Source: Streptomyces sp. R33 (lineage in GTDB: Bacteria > Actinomycetota > Actinomycetes > Streptomycetales > Streptomycetaceae). From it: a DNA stretch of 64,000 nucleotides. Below are positions 40,601 to 53,547 of the stretch, piece after piece (position 1 is the first letter of the stretch; every line of letters starts with the position of its first letter). The stretch lies in contig NZ_CP165727.1 of the NCBI RefSeq assembly GCF_041200175.1, positions 6,513,501 to 6,577,500 on the forward strand. The letters are read 5' to 3'. Below the pieces are notes generated by a model. The model was given only the letters and a program-made list of their open reading frames with translations, made no database searches and had not been told where the DNA came from. Made by a program: the position numbers and the translations under genes.

Positions 40601-43600
40601 GCAGCAGACCGTCGAGGATCGCGTAGCTCGCGGCGTATTTGTAGTCGTGCGTGAGGGTCTTCGACGTCACCACGACCGGACCGTCATTGCGTACCAGGTA
40701 CTCGAAGGAGCGGCTCGGCGCCTGCGGGTACGTCGCGGCCGGCCGGTTCGGGCCCCATGCCTTGGTCAGGCGACCCAGTGCGTCGTACTCCGTGCTGCTG
40801 ACCTTTCCGTTCGGGTCGGTGACCTGCCGAGGCAGTCCGCGGAGTGGATCGAGCACCGAGGACGAGGCGTGACCCTTCGCGTTGGTCGCCACCGTGGCAG
40901 TCGGGGCTTCACCGGTGGCCGGCGTGTAGCCGGTCGTCGAAACCTGCCCGTACGCGTTCGCGGAGGCCAGCTGGCGTCCGTAGATGTCGTAGCAGAGCTG
41001 GTCCCTGTTGTCACCACAGGTGCTGGGGACGTAGGAACTGGTGTCGTAGTTGTCGCCCTTGGCGTTGATCTCCTCGGTCTTGCTGACCCGGCCCGCTCCC
41101 GGGACGCTCCCCAAGGTGCCGCCGTCGAAGTAGGTACGAACGTCCTTGATGACGTCGGTCGGCCGGTTCACCGTCGTGCCGCACGGCACTGCGATGGTTT
41201 CCACGCGACTGACGCGGTTGACGATCCACTTGTCCGTGTTGCGGGCGTACGTGGTGGTGCTGCAGCTCTCGTCGCCGACAACGGCCGTGTCACCGGTCTC
41301 GGAGACCGAGTCGACCATCCCGTAGTCGTCGAAGTGGTTGGTCGTCTCCAGCGTCTGAACGCCGCCGGTCACCGTCGTGCGGCTGGACTTCTTCTCGGTA
41401 CCCGTTCTGTAGGCCACCAGGTCCGGCAGACCCGGGCGCGTCCTCGTGGCCACCGGGGCGGAACGCCAGGGCGTGTAGGAAATGGCGGACACGAGCTTGG
41501 CAGCGTCGTCACCGTTGTATGTGGCCGTCTCGCGCGGGCTGCCCGCGAACTCCGGCCGGTCGGTGACGGCGACGCCCGCCGAGTCCTTGACATCCCGGCC
41601 GTCCAAGCCGCGGAAGTAGCGTGACTCCGCGAGCGACTTGGGGTCGCCAGCCGTACCCATGCGGGTCTGGACCCGCTCGTATCCGCGGGCGATGGAGTGT
41701 ACGCGGTTCTCGGGCTTGGTGAACTCGTCCGTGCTCTTGTCCCAGGCAGCGCCGCCGAGGTAGGCGTACGAGGTCACCGTGTCCGGGGTATCGGCCAGGT
41801 TGTCGCCCTCGACGACCTGCGTGACCACATACGTGTTGAACCAGTCCAGCTTGGCTGTCTCCCCCTCGAACATCCACTTCACCGGGTAGCAGCGAGTGGT
41901 GTTCGTCTCGTCCGGTTTGGGCAGGGTCGTTGCCGTGCAGTCGGGCTGGGAGTAGGTGACGCCGATGGTGCCGCCGGTCTCCGTGGTCACCTGGTACATC
42001 CGCAGGCGGATGAAGGGAGCCAGCCCGTCGCCGGTCTTGTCGACGCGGTTGGGCCGCTGCTCGCCGGCGAACGTGACCGGCGGGAGCGTGATGTCCGGGG
42101 CGTCGCCGGCCTTGCCCGTCCGCTGGATGGACTTCAGCCACAACGGGGTGGAGATGCCGTCACCCGAGGGCGGGAAGCTCTGGTCCAGCTTCCAGGAGTC
42201 GACGTCCTGGTACGCGCCGCCGGTGAGAAGCTTGGTGTTGATGCCGGTCAGACGGATCCGGGACCAGAAGGTGGGGGAGAACTGGCTCTTGCACTCCGTC
42301 GAGCCGTCCTTGCAGAACTGGTCGTACGGTGAGTCGGGCCAGTTCTTGGCGTTGGCTTCGTCGAAGGTGCCGCAGGTGCTCAGGCAGCGCTCGGAGACGT
42401 CGAAGGTGACCTGGCCCATGGCCTTGGCCGTGTAGACCGAGTCCGCGCGCAGGCCGTAGTCGATGTGGTCGAGCCAGCCGCCGCGGATGTACGGGGTGAC
42501 CGTTCCCTTGCCCGTCGTCGCGGACACGTTGCGGCCGTAGTTGTTGGTCTCGGTCTTCCAGTAGTACGCCATCGCGTCACCGCCGGGGGCGACGACGTAG
42601 TCGAGCTGCCAGCGCCAGGCCTGCTGGCACCACGCGCTCGCGAACGAGGCGTTGTAGCAGGGCTCGCCGGCCTGGTTGCCGAATACCGGGACCGTCCAGG
42701 CGGAGTTCGTCGTCGGCGTCGACGAGTCCTTCCAGCCCGGGAGGCGGTTCAGGCCGAAGTAGTACTGGGTGCCGTCGGTCGTGGTGATCTTCCAGTGCTC
42801 ACCGTCGTTGTCACCGTTGTTCGCACCGGTGAGCTTCTCGACCTTCTCGCCCGAGTCGGAGGCCGGATGCCAGCCCTTGCCCGCCTCGTACACCAGCTCC
42901 GAGGACTTGCCGCCCAGCGACAGCGTCACGTTGTCGTTGAACCAGCACAGGTCCCCGACCTTCGTCGTGTTCGTGCCGCCGGCCTTGTCCTCCTCACAGG
43001 ACTTGTACCGGCGTTCGATGAACCCCGGCTCCCACGACCAGCCGTCACCGATCCACGAACCCTGCGTGTTCGACGCGGACGTCCTGCCGTCCACGGCTTG
43101 GGAGCTGTAGCCCAGGCCGATCGTCGGTCGGAGTCCGGACGGCACGGACGGTACGTCGACCTTGTACGACCAGGAGAACGCCCCGGTCGTGCTGCCGGAG
43201 TTCCAGGAGCCCGAGGGCTGGAGCGACGTGGCCTTGTAGTCACCCGTCGGGCCCGAGGCGTCGGCCGTGGCCGCGAGGACCATGGCGCTCGGTGCGGCGG
43301 CCGCCGCGGACATCGACATCGGCGCCGACTTGCCCGTGGTTCCCGTACCGCCCGGGGTGCTGATCTGCGCCGAGAGCTTGCCCGTGCGGGTGTCGTTCTT
43401 CGTCTTCAGCGGCTTCTGGGTACGACACTCCGCGCGCTCGGGGCTGGTCAGCGCACAGGCCGGGAGCTCGACCAGGTGCAGACGGGCGGCGTAGTCACCG
43501 CCGTACGCACCGCGGAAGGAGTCATAGTCCACCTCGACCTTGGCCGGGACGGAGTTCGGCACGCCGTCCGAGCGGCCGACCGACAGCAGTACGCCGTCAA

Positions 43601-44021
43601 CGCCCGCCTTGCGGGCGGCGTCCTTGTCGGCCACCGAGACCTTGACCCGGCCAGGATTGGTGACCCCGGCCGCCGGAGCGTTCTGCGACAGGGCCGACTT
43701 GGCCAGTCCCGCATCGGCACGGGAGACCGTCACCGGCAGCTTGCCGGCACGCCCGCCCGTGGCCAGCGACACCTCGGCCGAGCCGGGAGCCGGCCACGTC
43801 GCCTTCGGTTTCTGCCTCTTCGATGAATCGGCGGCCGCCGCGTCCGGGCGCTTCGTACCGCCTGCGGCGACCTTCGTCACCGGAACTGCCTTCGGCTGCT
43901 TCAGGCTCGGCAACGGCGGGCCGTTTTTGGCCTCGGCCGCTACTGCTGCGCCGGGCAGCACGCCTGCGAGGACTGCGGCAGCCAATGCTGCGGTAAGTCC
44001 TCGCGTGCGAAATCGTCTCAC
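37623..44021 (-). CDS. Secreted Rhs/YD-repeat polymorphic toxin with HExxH metallopeptidase-like tip
   Basis: 2132 residues. A Sec signal peptide (basic MRRFRTRGLT, hydrophobic AALAAAVLAGVLPG, AVAAEA) comes first. Residues ~230-800 contain SpvB/WapA-like sequence (SYKVDVPSVPSGLRPTIGLG). Many YD repeats follow (for example TYDVRGQQIE, NDYDELGRVT, YDALGRLTKAWG) to ~1770. The Rhs core is HIGARDYDPLIGRFISVDP and ends at DPTGL (~1834), the usual self-cleavage point. The last ~298 residues are the variable tip, with GHERTHVMQ (HExxH, ~2086-2090). The GTG at 44021 is chosen for the short basic n-region; a TTG at 44033 is the alternative. It is transcribed toward the immunity gene. Confidence 0.93.
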   Translation of the reverse strand: MRRFRTRGLTAALAAAVLAGVLPGAAVAAEAKNGPPLPSLKQPKAVPVTKVAAGGTKRPDAAAADSSKRQKPKATWPAPGSAEVSLATGGRAGKLPVTVSRADAGLAKSALSQNAPAAGVTNPGRVKVSVADKDAARKAGVDGVLLSVGRSDGVPNSVPAKVEVDYDSFRGAYGGDYAARLHLVELPACALTSPERAECRTQKPLKTKNDTRTGKLSAQISTPGGTGTTGKSAPMSMSAAAAAPSAMVLAATADASGPTGDYKATSLQPSGSWNSGSTTGAFSWSYKVDVPSVPSGLRPTIGLGYSSQAVDGRTSASNTQGSWIGDGWSWEPGFIERRYKSCEEDKAGGTNTTKVGDLCWFNDNVTLSLGGKSSELVYEAGKGWHPASDSGEKVEKLTGANNGDNDGEHWKITTTDGTQYYFGLNRLPGWKDSSTPTTNSAWTVPVFGNQAGEPCYNASFASAWCQQAWRWQLDYVVAPGGDAMAYYWKTETNNYGRNVSATTGKGTVTPYIRGGWLDHIDYGLRADSVYTAKAMGQVTFDVSERCLSTCGTFDEANAKNWPDSPYDQFCKDGSTECKSQFSPTFWSRIRLTGINTKLLTGGAYQDVDSWKLDQSFPPSGDGISTPLWLKSIQRTGKAGDAPDITLPPVTFAGEQRPNRVDKTGDGLAPFIRLRMYQVTTETGGTIGVTYSQPDCTATTLPKPDETNTTRCYPVKWMFEGETAKLDWFNTYVVTQVVEGDNLADTPDTVTSYAYLGGAAWDKSTDEFTKPENRVHSIARGYERVQTRMGTAGDPKSLAESRYFRGLDGRDVKDSAGVAVTDRPEFAGSPRETATYNGDDAAKLVSAISYTPWRSAPVATRTRPGLPDLVAYRTGTEKKSSRTTVTGGVQTLETTNHFDDYGMVDSVSETGDTAVVGDESCSTTTYARNTDKWIVNRVSRVETIAVPCGTTVNRPTDVIKDVRTYFDGGTLGSVPGAGRVSKTEEINAKGDNYDTSSYVPSTCGDNRDQLCYDIYGRQLASANAYGQVSTTGYTPATGEAPTATVATNAKGHASSSVLDPLRGLPRQVTDPNGKVSSTEYDALGRLTKAWGPNRPAATYPQAPSRSFEYLVRNDGPVVVTSKTLTHDYKYAASYAILDGLLRQRQTQAQSPDLSGRLITETFFNTLGKAWRSSGTYYAEGTPGPELVTGQQTLYPASTDTEYDGAGRVTAVVAKKFGTETKRTTTAYTGDTTTVVPPPGGTATTTVVDALGRTVETKEYTDAARTSSHSTLYTYNRLGRLGQVTDAGTAKWTYTYDVRGQQIETSDPDKGVTKTTYDVGGRATDVTDARGVTLHNDYDELGRVTAIKQGATLLTSSVYDTVAKGQLTKSTRYVDGKAFESEVMLFNDAYQPLTTKVTIPSTPDTGALAGTYQWTNTYNITGQQLTTKHPAMGDLPAETVGSTYKSVSGLLNNMGAGSSRLVTAMTYDHYGRTTRAEMGAVGQHVYRSTEYDEHTGAVTRTYTDRDTAPQRVEDTKYGYNTAGSLTSIATAYGQDTTRTTDTQCVSLDALNRITEAWTNTGETCAAAPNASVIGGEDPYWTSYTFDAVGNRKTETQHTTASGPTADTVRMYAAPTVGKHDLPKVTQTGTNPRDEVFTYDASGNTKTRKSGTSATQYLTWDAEGRLKSLDQGTGSNTFTYDPSGQRLLRKDSTGTTLYLPGGNELRLDKAGAVKGTRYYGEVAMRTGGKLIFLLADHHNTGTTQITADATQAVTRRKTGLFGGERGAKPAGWAGEKTFVGGTKDTDSGLTHIGARDYDPLIGRFISVDPIMDLKDAQQLHGYTYANQNPWTYWDPTGLALQECASGMYKCHNGNDPYDYGTRYETEVNAVGGTLAPDYVERKRRQQTAPQGGKSTASPKSGHRKVTCNRAGCSGKWVDQPLGNDRDYGHGILTGIVDGLTFACQGFKLFGEVECAGDAMRKEFAADGVDISSAAFDMGVGQGGALASLPLGPAAPEASAAAKFSQVALFRRGVNTGEFSGLALPMQRRTVKQYAQQGGASLSGVKWTINRQSELIGKDLYGHTNPLTKRITFYPDAFSSEENLVKTIGHERTHVMQLELYGPGAEDTVGGRAYEDTAHAIEPSFWQYFKSQGGSQ
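37626..38519 (-). other. C-terminal toxin region of the Rhs protein (after DPTG)
   Basis: 298 codons downstream of the Rhs core. Features in order: Cys-rich segments (TCNRAGCSGKW; TFACQ...EVECAG), a Gly/Ala linker, RITFYPDAFSSEENLVKTIG, then HERTH (HExxH zinc-binding candidate) and a Glu-rich YEDTAHAIEPSFW that may supply the third ligand. The DNA is visibly poorer in GC than the Rhs body upstream, as in other exchanged Rhs tips. It resembles Tox-MPTase/DUF4157-like zincins by motif only. Confidence 0.75.
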
Positions 44022-48945
<4,924 letters not shown>

Positions 48946-48976
48946 CCCCGTGCGCCCGTTGCGGCCAACCTGAAAC

Positions 48977-49014
48977 CCGACCGGCCCGGACTGCCTGCAG
49001 TCCGGGCCGGTCGG
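48977..49014. terminator. Terminator after the FG-GAP gene
   Basis: A perfect 17-bp stem (48977-48993 with 48998-49014, loop CCTG) lies 31 bp after the stop, between convergent genes. There is no U-tract, as often in this genome. Confidence 0.85.
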
Positions 49015-49040
49015 CCGTTCGGGCCGACTGCGCTCCCAGG

Positions 49041-49748
49041 CTAGACGGCTGACGCCCGGCGGGTGCGGACGAGGAAGTCCTCCACCCGGGCCAGGTCCGG
49101 GGCTTCGGGGAGAGGGGTCGTGGCAAGGGCCGTCTCCGACTCCGTCGTCAGGCGGGTCATCCAGGTGTCGACCTCGGACCAGGTGAGTTCGCCGCGCCTG
49201 ACCGCCAGGAGGCGGTCGCGGTGCTCGGTGGCGTCGATCGTCAGGCGGCCCGTGCGCAGGAGGTCGCGGCAGGACAGGAGCAGGCGCAGCAGGTGCATGG
49301 CGTGCTTCCAGCGCGGGGCGCCGTGGATGCGGACGTCCGCGACGAGTTTGGCGTGCTGGGACGCCGCGTACCGGGTGAAGGTGGTGTGGGCCCGGCGGGA
49401 GAGGAAGGCCTCCCGGAGGGAGAGGAGTTCCTCGCCCACCGGGGTCAGCCGTTCCACCAGCGGGGAGTGCAGGCACTCCAGGATGTTCGGGTTGGCGCGC
49501 AGGGCGAGTTCGCAGAAGCGTTCCAGCTCCCAGGAGAACTCCTCCTCCCGCGGGCCCTCCACATGGGTCGGCGGCTTCTCGAAGCGCCAGTAGAGGGGGG
49601 TCGGGGCCAGGTAGACGCCGCGCCGGTCGGTGTCGCTCGCCTCCGTGGCCAGGCCGAACGCCCGGGAGCCCATGACGCACGCGTAGACCGTGTGGTCGCG
49701 TACCAGGGTGAGGTTCAGGGCTTCCGCGGGCGTCGACTGCTCGTTCAT
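49041..49748 (-). CDS. Predicted nucleotidyltransferase (RlaP/COG3541-like)
   Basis: 235 residues. The minimal nucleotidyltransferase motif is GSRAFGLATEASDTDRRGV: Gly-Ser followed by the metal-binding D-x-D. A helical region with PNILECLHSPL follows, as in the RlaP/YcgL group, which is often linked to RNA repair; the actual substrate is unknown. The ATG at 49748 is the first start. It is the last of three minus-strand genes with small spacers. Confidence 0.87.
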   Translation of the reverse strand: MNEQSTPAEALNLTLVRDHTVYACVMGSRAFGLATEASDTDRRGVYLAPTPLYWRFEKPPTHVEGPREEEFSWELERFCELALRANPNILECLHSPLVERLTPVGEELLSLREAFLSRRAHTTFTRYAASQHAKLVADVRIHGAPRWKHAMHLLRLLLSCRDLLRTGRLTIDATEHRDRLLAVRRGELTWSEVDTWMTRLTTESETALATTPLPEAPDLARVEDFLVRTRRASAV

Positions 49749-49776
49749 CCGGGGAGCGTAGGCGGGCGCGGCTGCG

Positions 49777-50247
49777 CTACGCGAGCGAGATATCGCCGTC
49801 CGGGGCCACCGAGATCTTCTTCTCCGCCAGGGGGCGGGTGGCCGGGCCGTGGGCCACGGCGCCGTTCGCGATCTCGAACTTGCTGCCGTGGCAGGGGCAG
49901 TCGATGGTGCCGGCCTCCACCTTGTTCACGAGGCAGCCCTGGTGCGTGCACACCGCCGTGAAGCAGCGGAAGGACCCGGCCGTGGGCTGGGTGACGACCA
50001 GCTTCTCCTCCTTGAGGATCGTGCCGCCGCCCACCGGTACGGCCGAGGACTTGAGCAGGGACTTGCCGCCGCCCGTACCCGACGAGGGGGAGGGGGACTG
50101 CGCCGCCTGCGGAGTGGAGGCGCTGCCCGGCTCGCTCTTCGGGTTCTTGTCCTCGCCGCCGCACGCGGTGAGCGTGCCGCCGGCCAGCGCGGCGACGGCA
50201 CCTGCCGCCAGTACCGTGCGGCGGGTGGTCGGCGTGGGGTCGCTCAT
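49777..50247 (-). CDS. Tat-exported Rieske [2Fe-2S] lipoprotein
   Basis: 156 residues. A twin-arginine signal (TTRRTVLAAGAVAALAGG) ends in a lipobox LTAC, so the mature protein is exported folded and lipid-anchored. The Rieske cluster ligands are CTHQGC and CPCHGS (Cys-His pairs). It is too small and isolated to be the cytochrome bc1 subunit; its redox partner is unknown. The ATG at 50247 has GAGGAG at 6-7 nt; longer frames upstream lack a ribosome site. Confidence 0.94.
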   Translation of the reverse strand: MSDPTPTTRRTVLAAGAVAALAGGTLTACGGEDKNPKSEPGSASTPQAAQSPSPSSGTGGGKSLLKSSAVPVGGGTILKEEKLVVTQPTAGSFRCFTAVCTHQGCLVNKVEAGTIDCPCHGSKFEIANGAVAHGPATRPLAEKKISVAPDGDISLA

Positions 50248-50343
50248 GGGGTTGCTCCTCGATCCGGTCCGGGATGGGGGGATGGCGAGCAGCATCCTGG
50301 CGCCTCCCGGGCCGCAGGAGAAGCCCCCGCGCCGACGGGCCCC

Positions 50344-50685
50344 CTAGGACCCCTGCCCCCACGGGGCCAGTTCCGCCGGGCCGCCCGGCGTGCGGACGAC
50401 CTCCCAGACGCGGACCACGGCCGCCCTGTCCAGGGGGCCGTGGACGTGCGGGTAGCGGCCCCCGGATTCACCCTCGCGGCGGACCTCCGACGTCAGGGCC
50501 CGTTCGTCGAGCTCGACGGCCAGCAGCGGGCCCGGTACCTCGCGGTAGTGCGCGTCCGCGATCTCGAGCACCGTCGGGCGGTCCGCCGAGCAGTGCACGA
50601 AGCCCTCGGAGTCGAGCGAGGAGGGGGCGTACGGAAGCTCGGGCGCGGCGGTCCAGTCGGCGAGCGGCACGATGTGGAAGATCAT
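50344..50685 (-). CDS. DUF952 domain-containing protein
   Basis: 113 residues, the size of a whole DUF952 protein. MIFHIVPLADWTAA, LDSEGFVHCSA and YPHVHGPLDRAAVV are family hallmarks. The family is possibly ADP-ribosyltransferase-like in fold, with no established role. The ATG at 50685 is chosen over a longer frame that starts at 50790 in non-conserved sequence. Confidence 0.9.
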   Translation of the reverse strand: MIFHIVPLADWTAAPELPYAPSSLDSEGFVHCSADRPTVLEIADAHYREVPGPLLAVELDERALTSEVRREGESGGRYPHVHGPLDRAAVVRVWEVVRTPGGPAELAPWGQGS

Positions 50686-50880
50686 GACGACGGTTTTACC
50701 GCAGCCGCCGCCGACTTCCCGTACCAAGTGGCGGCCCGGAGCGCAGTGGGCGACATTGATCGTGCGCCGAGGGCCCCGCCGCCGTCCCATCCCACATGAC
50801 GGGCTGCCGGGCCCTCGTACCGCGTGCGCTGGCTACCCTGGCCCTGACTTGCCGTTAGGCACCCGTACTCGGCACCCGCC

Positions 50881-50910
50881 CGTATCCATATCCGCATCCG
50901 TATCCGCATC
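50881..50910 (+). repeat. Hexanucleotide repeat in the tyrA leader
   Basis: Five consecutive hexamers of the form C(G/A)(T/C)ATC occupy 50881-50910, ending 2 nt before the ribosome site (GGAG, 50913-50916) of the prephenate dehydrogenase gene. A possible -10 (TACCCT, 50834-50839) places them in the 5' leader. Confidence 0.8.
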
Positions 50911-50924
50911 CCTGGAGCGCCCCC

Positions 50925-52013
50925 GTGAGAACCGCCGTCGTCATCGGAACCGGACTGATCGGCACCTCCGCGGCGCTCGCCCTGGCCGCCCGCGGCATCA
51001 CCGTCCACCTCGCCGACCACGATCCGGCCCAGGCCCGTACGGCCGCCGCGCTCGGCGCCGGCACCGACGAGGCCCCCGACGGCCAGGTCGACCTCGCGAT
51101 CGTCGCCGTGCCGCCGGCCCACGTGGCCGCGACCCTGGCCGAGGCGATCGGCCGCGGCGTGGCCCGCGCGTACGTGGACGTGGCCAGCGTCAAGGGCGGG
51201 CCGCGCCGGGAGCTGGCGGCCCTCGGCGTGGACGTCACCGCGTACATCGGGACCCACCCGATGGCCGGCAAGGAGCAGTCGGGGCCGCTGGCCGCGACGG
51301 CCGACCTCTTCGAGGGCCGGCCCTGGGTGCTGACCCCGACCCGGGACACCGACCACGAGGTGCTCAACCTGGCCCTCGAGCTGGTGGCCCTGTGCAAGGC
51401 CGTACCGGTGGTCATGGACGCCGACGCGCACGACCGGGCGGTGGCGCTGGTCTCGCACACCCCGCAGCTGGTGTCCAGCATGGTCGCGGCGCGCCTCGAG
51501 GAGGCCGACGAGACGGCGGTACGCCTGTGCGGGCAGGGGATCCGGGACGTGACGCGGATCGCCGCGTCGGATCCGCGGATGTGGGTGGAGATCCTCTCGG
51601 CGAACCCGGGACCGGTGGCCGACGTCCTCGCCGGGATCGCGTCCGACCTGGAGGCGACGGTCGACGCGCTGCGCGGGCTCCAGTCCGCGGACGTCGAGAA
51701 GCGCCGCGGCGGCGCGGCCGGCATCGAGGACGTGCTGAAGCGGGGCAACGCGGGCCGGGTCCGGGTGCCGGGCAAGCACGGCGCGGCGCCCATCGCGTAC
51801 GAGACGGTCGCCGTCCTGATCAGCGACCAGCCGGGCGAGCTCGCGCGGATCTTCGCCGACGCCGGGCGGGCCGGGGTCAACATCGAGGACGTCCGGATCG
51901 AGCACGCCACGGGCCAGCAGGCCGGTCTCGTACAGCTGATGGTCGACCCGAGGGCGGCCGCCGCCCTCACCGCGGAGCTGCGTGAACGGGGCTGGGCCCT
52001 GCGCCAGCAGTAG
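50925..52013 (+). CDS. tyrA: Prephenate dehydrogenase
   Basis: 362 residues. The Rossmann motif GTGLIGTSAALAL opens the protein. HPMAGKEQSGP (~110-120) is the catalytic/substrate motif. A C-terminal ACT domain (~285-350: VLISDQPGELARIFADAG) is the likely tyrosine sensor. It converts prephenate to 4-hydroxyphenylpyruvate with NAD(+). The GTG at 50925 has GGAG 8 nt upstream. It is the first gene before cmk, separated by 116 bp. Confidence 0.96.
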   Translation: MRTAVVIGTGLIGTSAALALAARGITVHLADHDPAQARTAAALGAGTDEAPDGQVDLAIVAVPPAHVAATLAEAIGRGVARAYVDVASVKGGPRRELAALGVDVTAYIGTHPMAGKEQSGPLAATADLFEGRPWVLTPTRDTDHEVLNLALELVALCKAVPVVMDADAHDRAVALVSHTPQLVSSMVAARLEEADETAVRLCGQGIRDVTRIAASDPRMWVEILSANPGPVADVLAGIASDLEATVDALRGLQSADVEKRRGGAAGIEDVLKRGNAGRVRVPGKHGAAPIAYETVAVLISDQPGELARIFADAGRAGVNIEDVRIEHATGQQAGLVQLMVDPRAAAALTAELRERGWALRQQ

Positions 52014-52129
52014 TCCCGCGGGCCTCCTCCCCGGTACTGGGCGGCGCCGGTGCCGGGGGCCGGTAACCTTGGTGAGGGGCGCTTTGGCGCGCCCGGACAC
52101 GTACGCGCAACCAGGAAGGTGCCCGCACC

Positions 52130-52828
52130 GTGGAAACCGCAGCTCCGTCCGCCGTGATCGTCGCCATCGACGGTCCCTCCGGCACGGGCAAGTCCAGCAC
52201 CTCCAAGGCCGTGGCCGCCAAGCTCGGGCTGCGCTACCTGGACACCGGTGCCCAGTACCGGGCCATCACCTGGTGGATGATCACCAACGGGATCGACACC
52301 GACGACCCGCACGCCATCGCCGTGGCCGCCGGCAAGCCCGGCATCGTCTCCGGTACGGACCCGGCCGCGCCGACCATCACGGTCGACGGCCTGGACGCCT
52401 CCGGCCCGATCCGCACGCAGGAGGTCACCTCCAAGGTCAGCGCCGTCAGCGCCGTCCCCGAGGTGCGCACCCTGATCACCGAGCTCCAGCGCTCCATCGC
52501 GGCCTCGGCCGAGGGCGGGATCGTCGTCGAGGGGCGGGACATCGGCACCACCGTCCTGCCCGACGCCGACCTCAAGGTCTTCCTGACCGCGTCCCCCGAG
52601 GCCCGCGCCGCGCGCCGCAGCGGTGAGCTGCGCGGCAAGGACGCCACGGACCTCGCGGCCACCAGGGAAGCCCTGATCAAGCGCGACGCCGCCGACTCGG
52701 GCCGCAAGACCTCCCCGCTGGCCAAGGCCGGCGACGCGGTGGAGGTCGACACCACCGAGCTCACGCTCGACCAGGTCATCGAGTGCGTCGTCACTCTGGT
52801 GGAAGAGAAGCGGGCGGGGCGCAAGTGA
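52130..52828 (+). CDS. cmk: Cytidylate kinase
   Basis: 232 residues. The P-loop is GPSGTGKS (15-22), followed by LGLRYLDTGAQYRAIT and EGRDIGTTVLPDADLKVFLTAS, the CMP-binding and LID motifs. It phosphorylates CMP and dCMP. The GTG at 52130 is preceded by AGGAAGG at about 10 nt. The stop overlaps the next gene (GTGA), a cmk-acyltransferase-der arrangement common in actinobacteria. Confidence 0.97.
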   Translation: METAAPSAVIVAIDGPSGTGKSSTSKAVAAKLGLRYLDTGAQYRAITWWMITNGIDTDDPHAIAVAAGKPGIVSGTDPAAPTITVDGLDASGPIRTQEVTSKVSAVSAVPEVRTLITELQRSIAASAEGGIVVEGRDIGTTVLPDADLKVFLTASPEARAARRSGELRGKDATDLAATREALIKRDAADSGRKTSPLAKAGDAVEVDTTELTLDQVIECVVTLVEEKRAGRK

Positions 52829-53472
52829 GCGCAACGCCCTCCCTCAAGGGTGCGGCGCTCGGCCGGCGGATCGGCATCGGCCTCATGTACGGGCTGTGGA
52901 AGCCGCGCGTACTGGGCGCCTGGCGCGTGCCGGCCTCGGGCCCTGTCATCCTTGCCGTGAACCACGCGCACAACATCGACGGGCCCATGGTCATGGGCAC
53001 CGCCCCGCGGCCGCTGCACTTCCTCATCAAGAAGGAGGCGTACGTCGGCCCGCTCGGCCCGTTCCTGGACGGGATCGGCCAGGTCAAGGTCGACCGTACG
53101 GGCGCGGACCGGGGCGCGATCAGCAAGGCGCTCGCGGTGCTCGACAACGGCGGGGCCCTGGGGATCTTCCCCGAGGGCACCCGCGGCGAGGGCGACTTCG
53201 CCTCGCTGCGCGCCGGGCTCGCGTACTTCGCGGTCCGCAGCGGCGCGCCCGTCGTGCCCGTGGCCGTGCTGGGGAGCACCGAGCGCCAAGGGCGGCTGGT
53301 CCGCGGACTGCCGCCGTTCAAGAGCCGGGTCGACGTCGTCTTCGGCTCCGCCTTCGACGCGGGCGACGGCACCGGCCGCCGCACCAGAACGGCCCTGGAC
53401 GAGGCCACCGTACGCATCCAGAGCAGGCTGACCGCCCACCTGGCCGACGCCAAGCGCCTCACCGGGCGCTGA
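52825..53472 (+). CDS. 1-acylglycerol-3-phosphate acyltransferase family protein (PlsC-like)
   Basis: 215 residues. The acyltransferase HX4D motif is in NHAHNID (His47, Asp52), and the glycerophosphate-binding motif FPEGTRGEG follows (~115). It likely makes phosphatidic acid at the inner face of the membrane. The GTG at 52825 overlaps the cmk stop. Confidence 0.94.
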   Translation: MSATPSLKGAALGRRIGIGLMYGLWKPRVLGAWRVPASGPVILAVNHAHNIDGPMVMGTAPRPLHFLIKKEAYVGPLGPFLDGIGQVKVDRTGADRGAISKALAVLDNGGALGIFPEGTRGEGDFASLRAGLAYFAVRSGAPVVPVAVLGSTERQGRLVRGLPPFKSRVDVVFGSAFDAGDGTGRRTRTALDEATVRIQSRLTAHLADAKRLTGR

Positions 53473-53490
53473 GCGAGACTTGACCCAGTA

Positions 53491-53516
53491 GTGGTCCCGC
53501 GCTGCGCGGGCACCAC
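53491..53516 (+). promoter_or_regulatory. Hairpin in the leader of der
   Basis: Arms GTGGT-CCCGCG (53491-53501) and CGCGGG-C-ACCAC (53505-53516) pair with one bulged C and a 3-nt loop. With no U-tract it is unlikely to be a terminator; it sits in the 75-bp gap between the acyltransferase and der. Confidence 0.5.
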
Positions 53517-53547
53517 CGACCACCACGAACGACGAGGAACGGACTTC

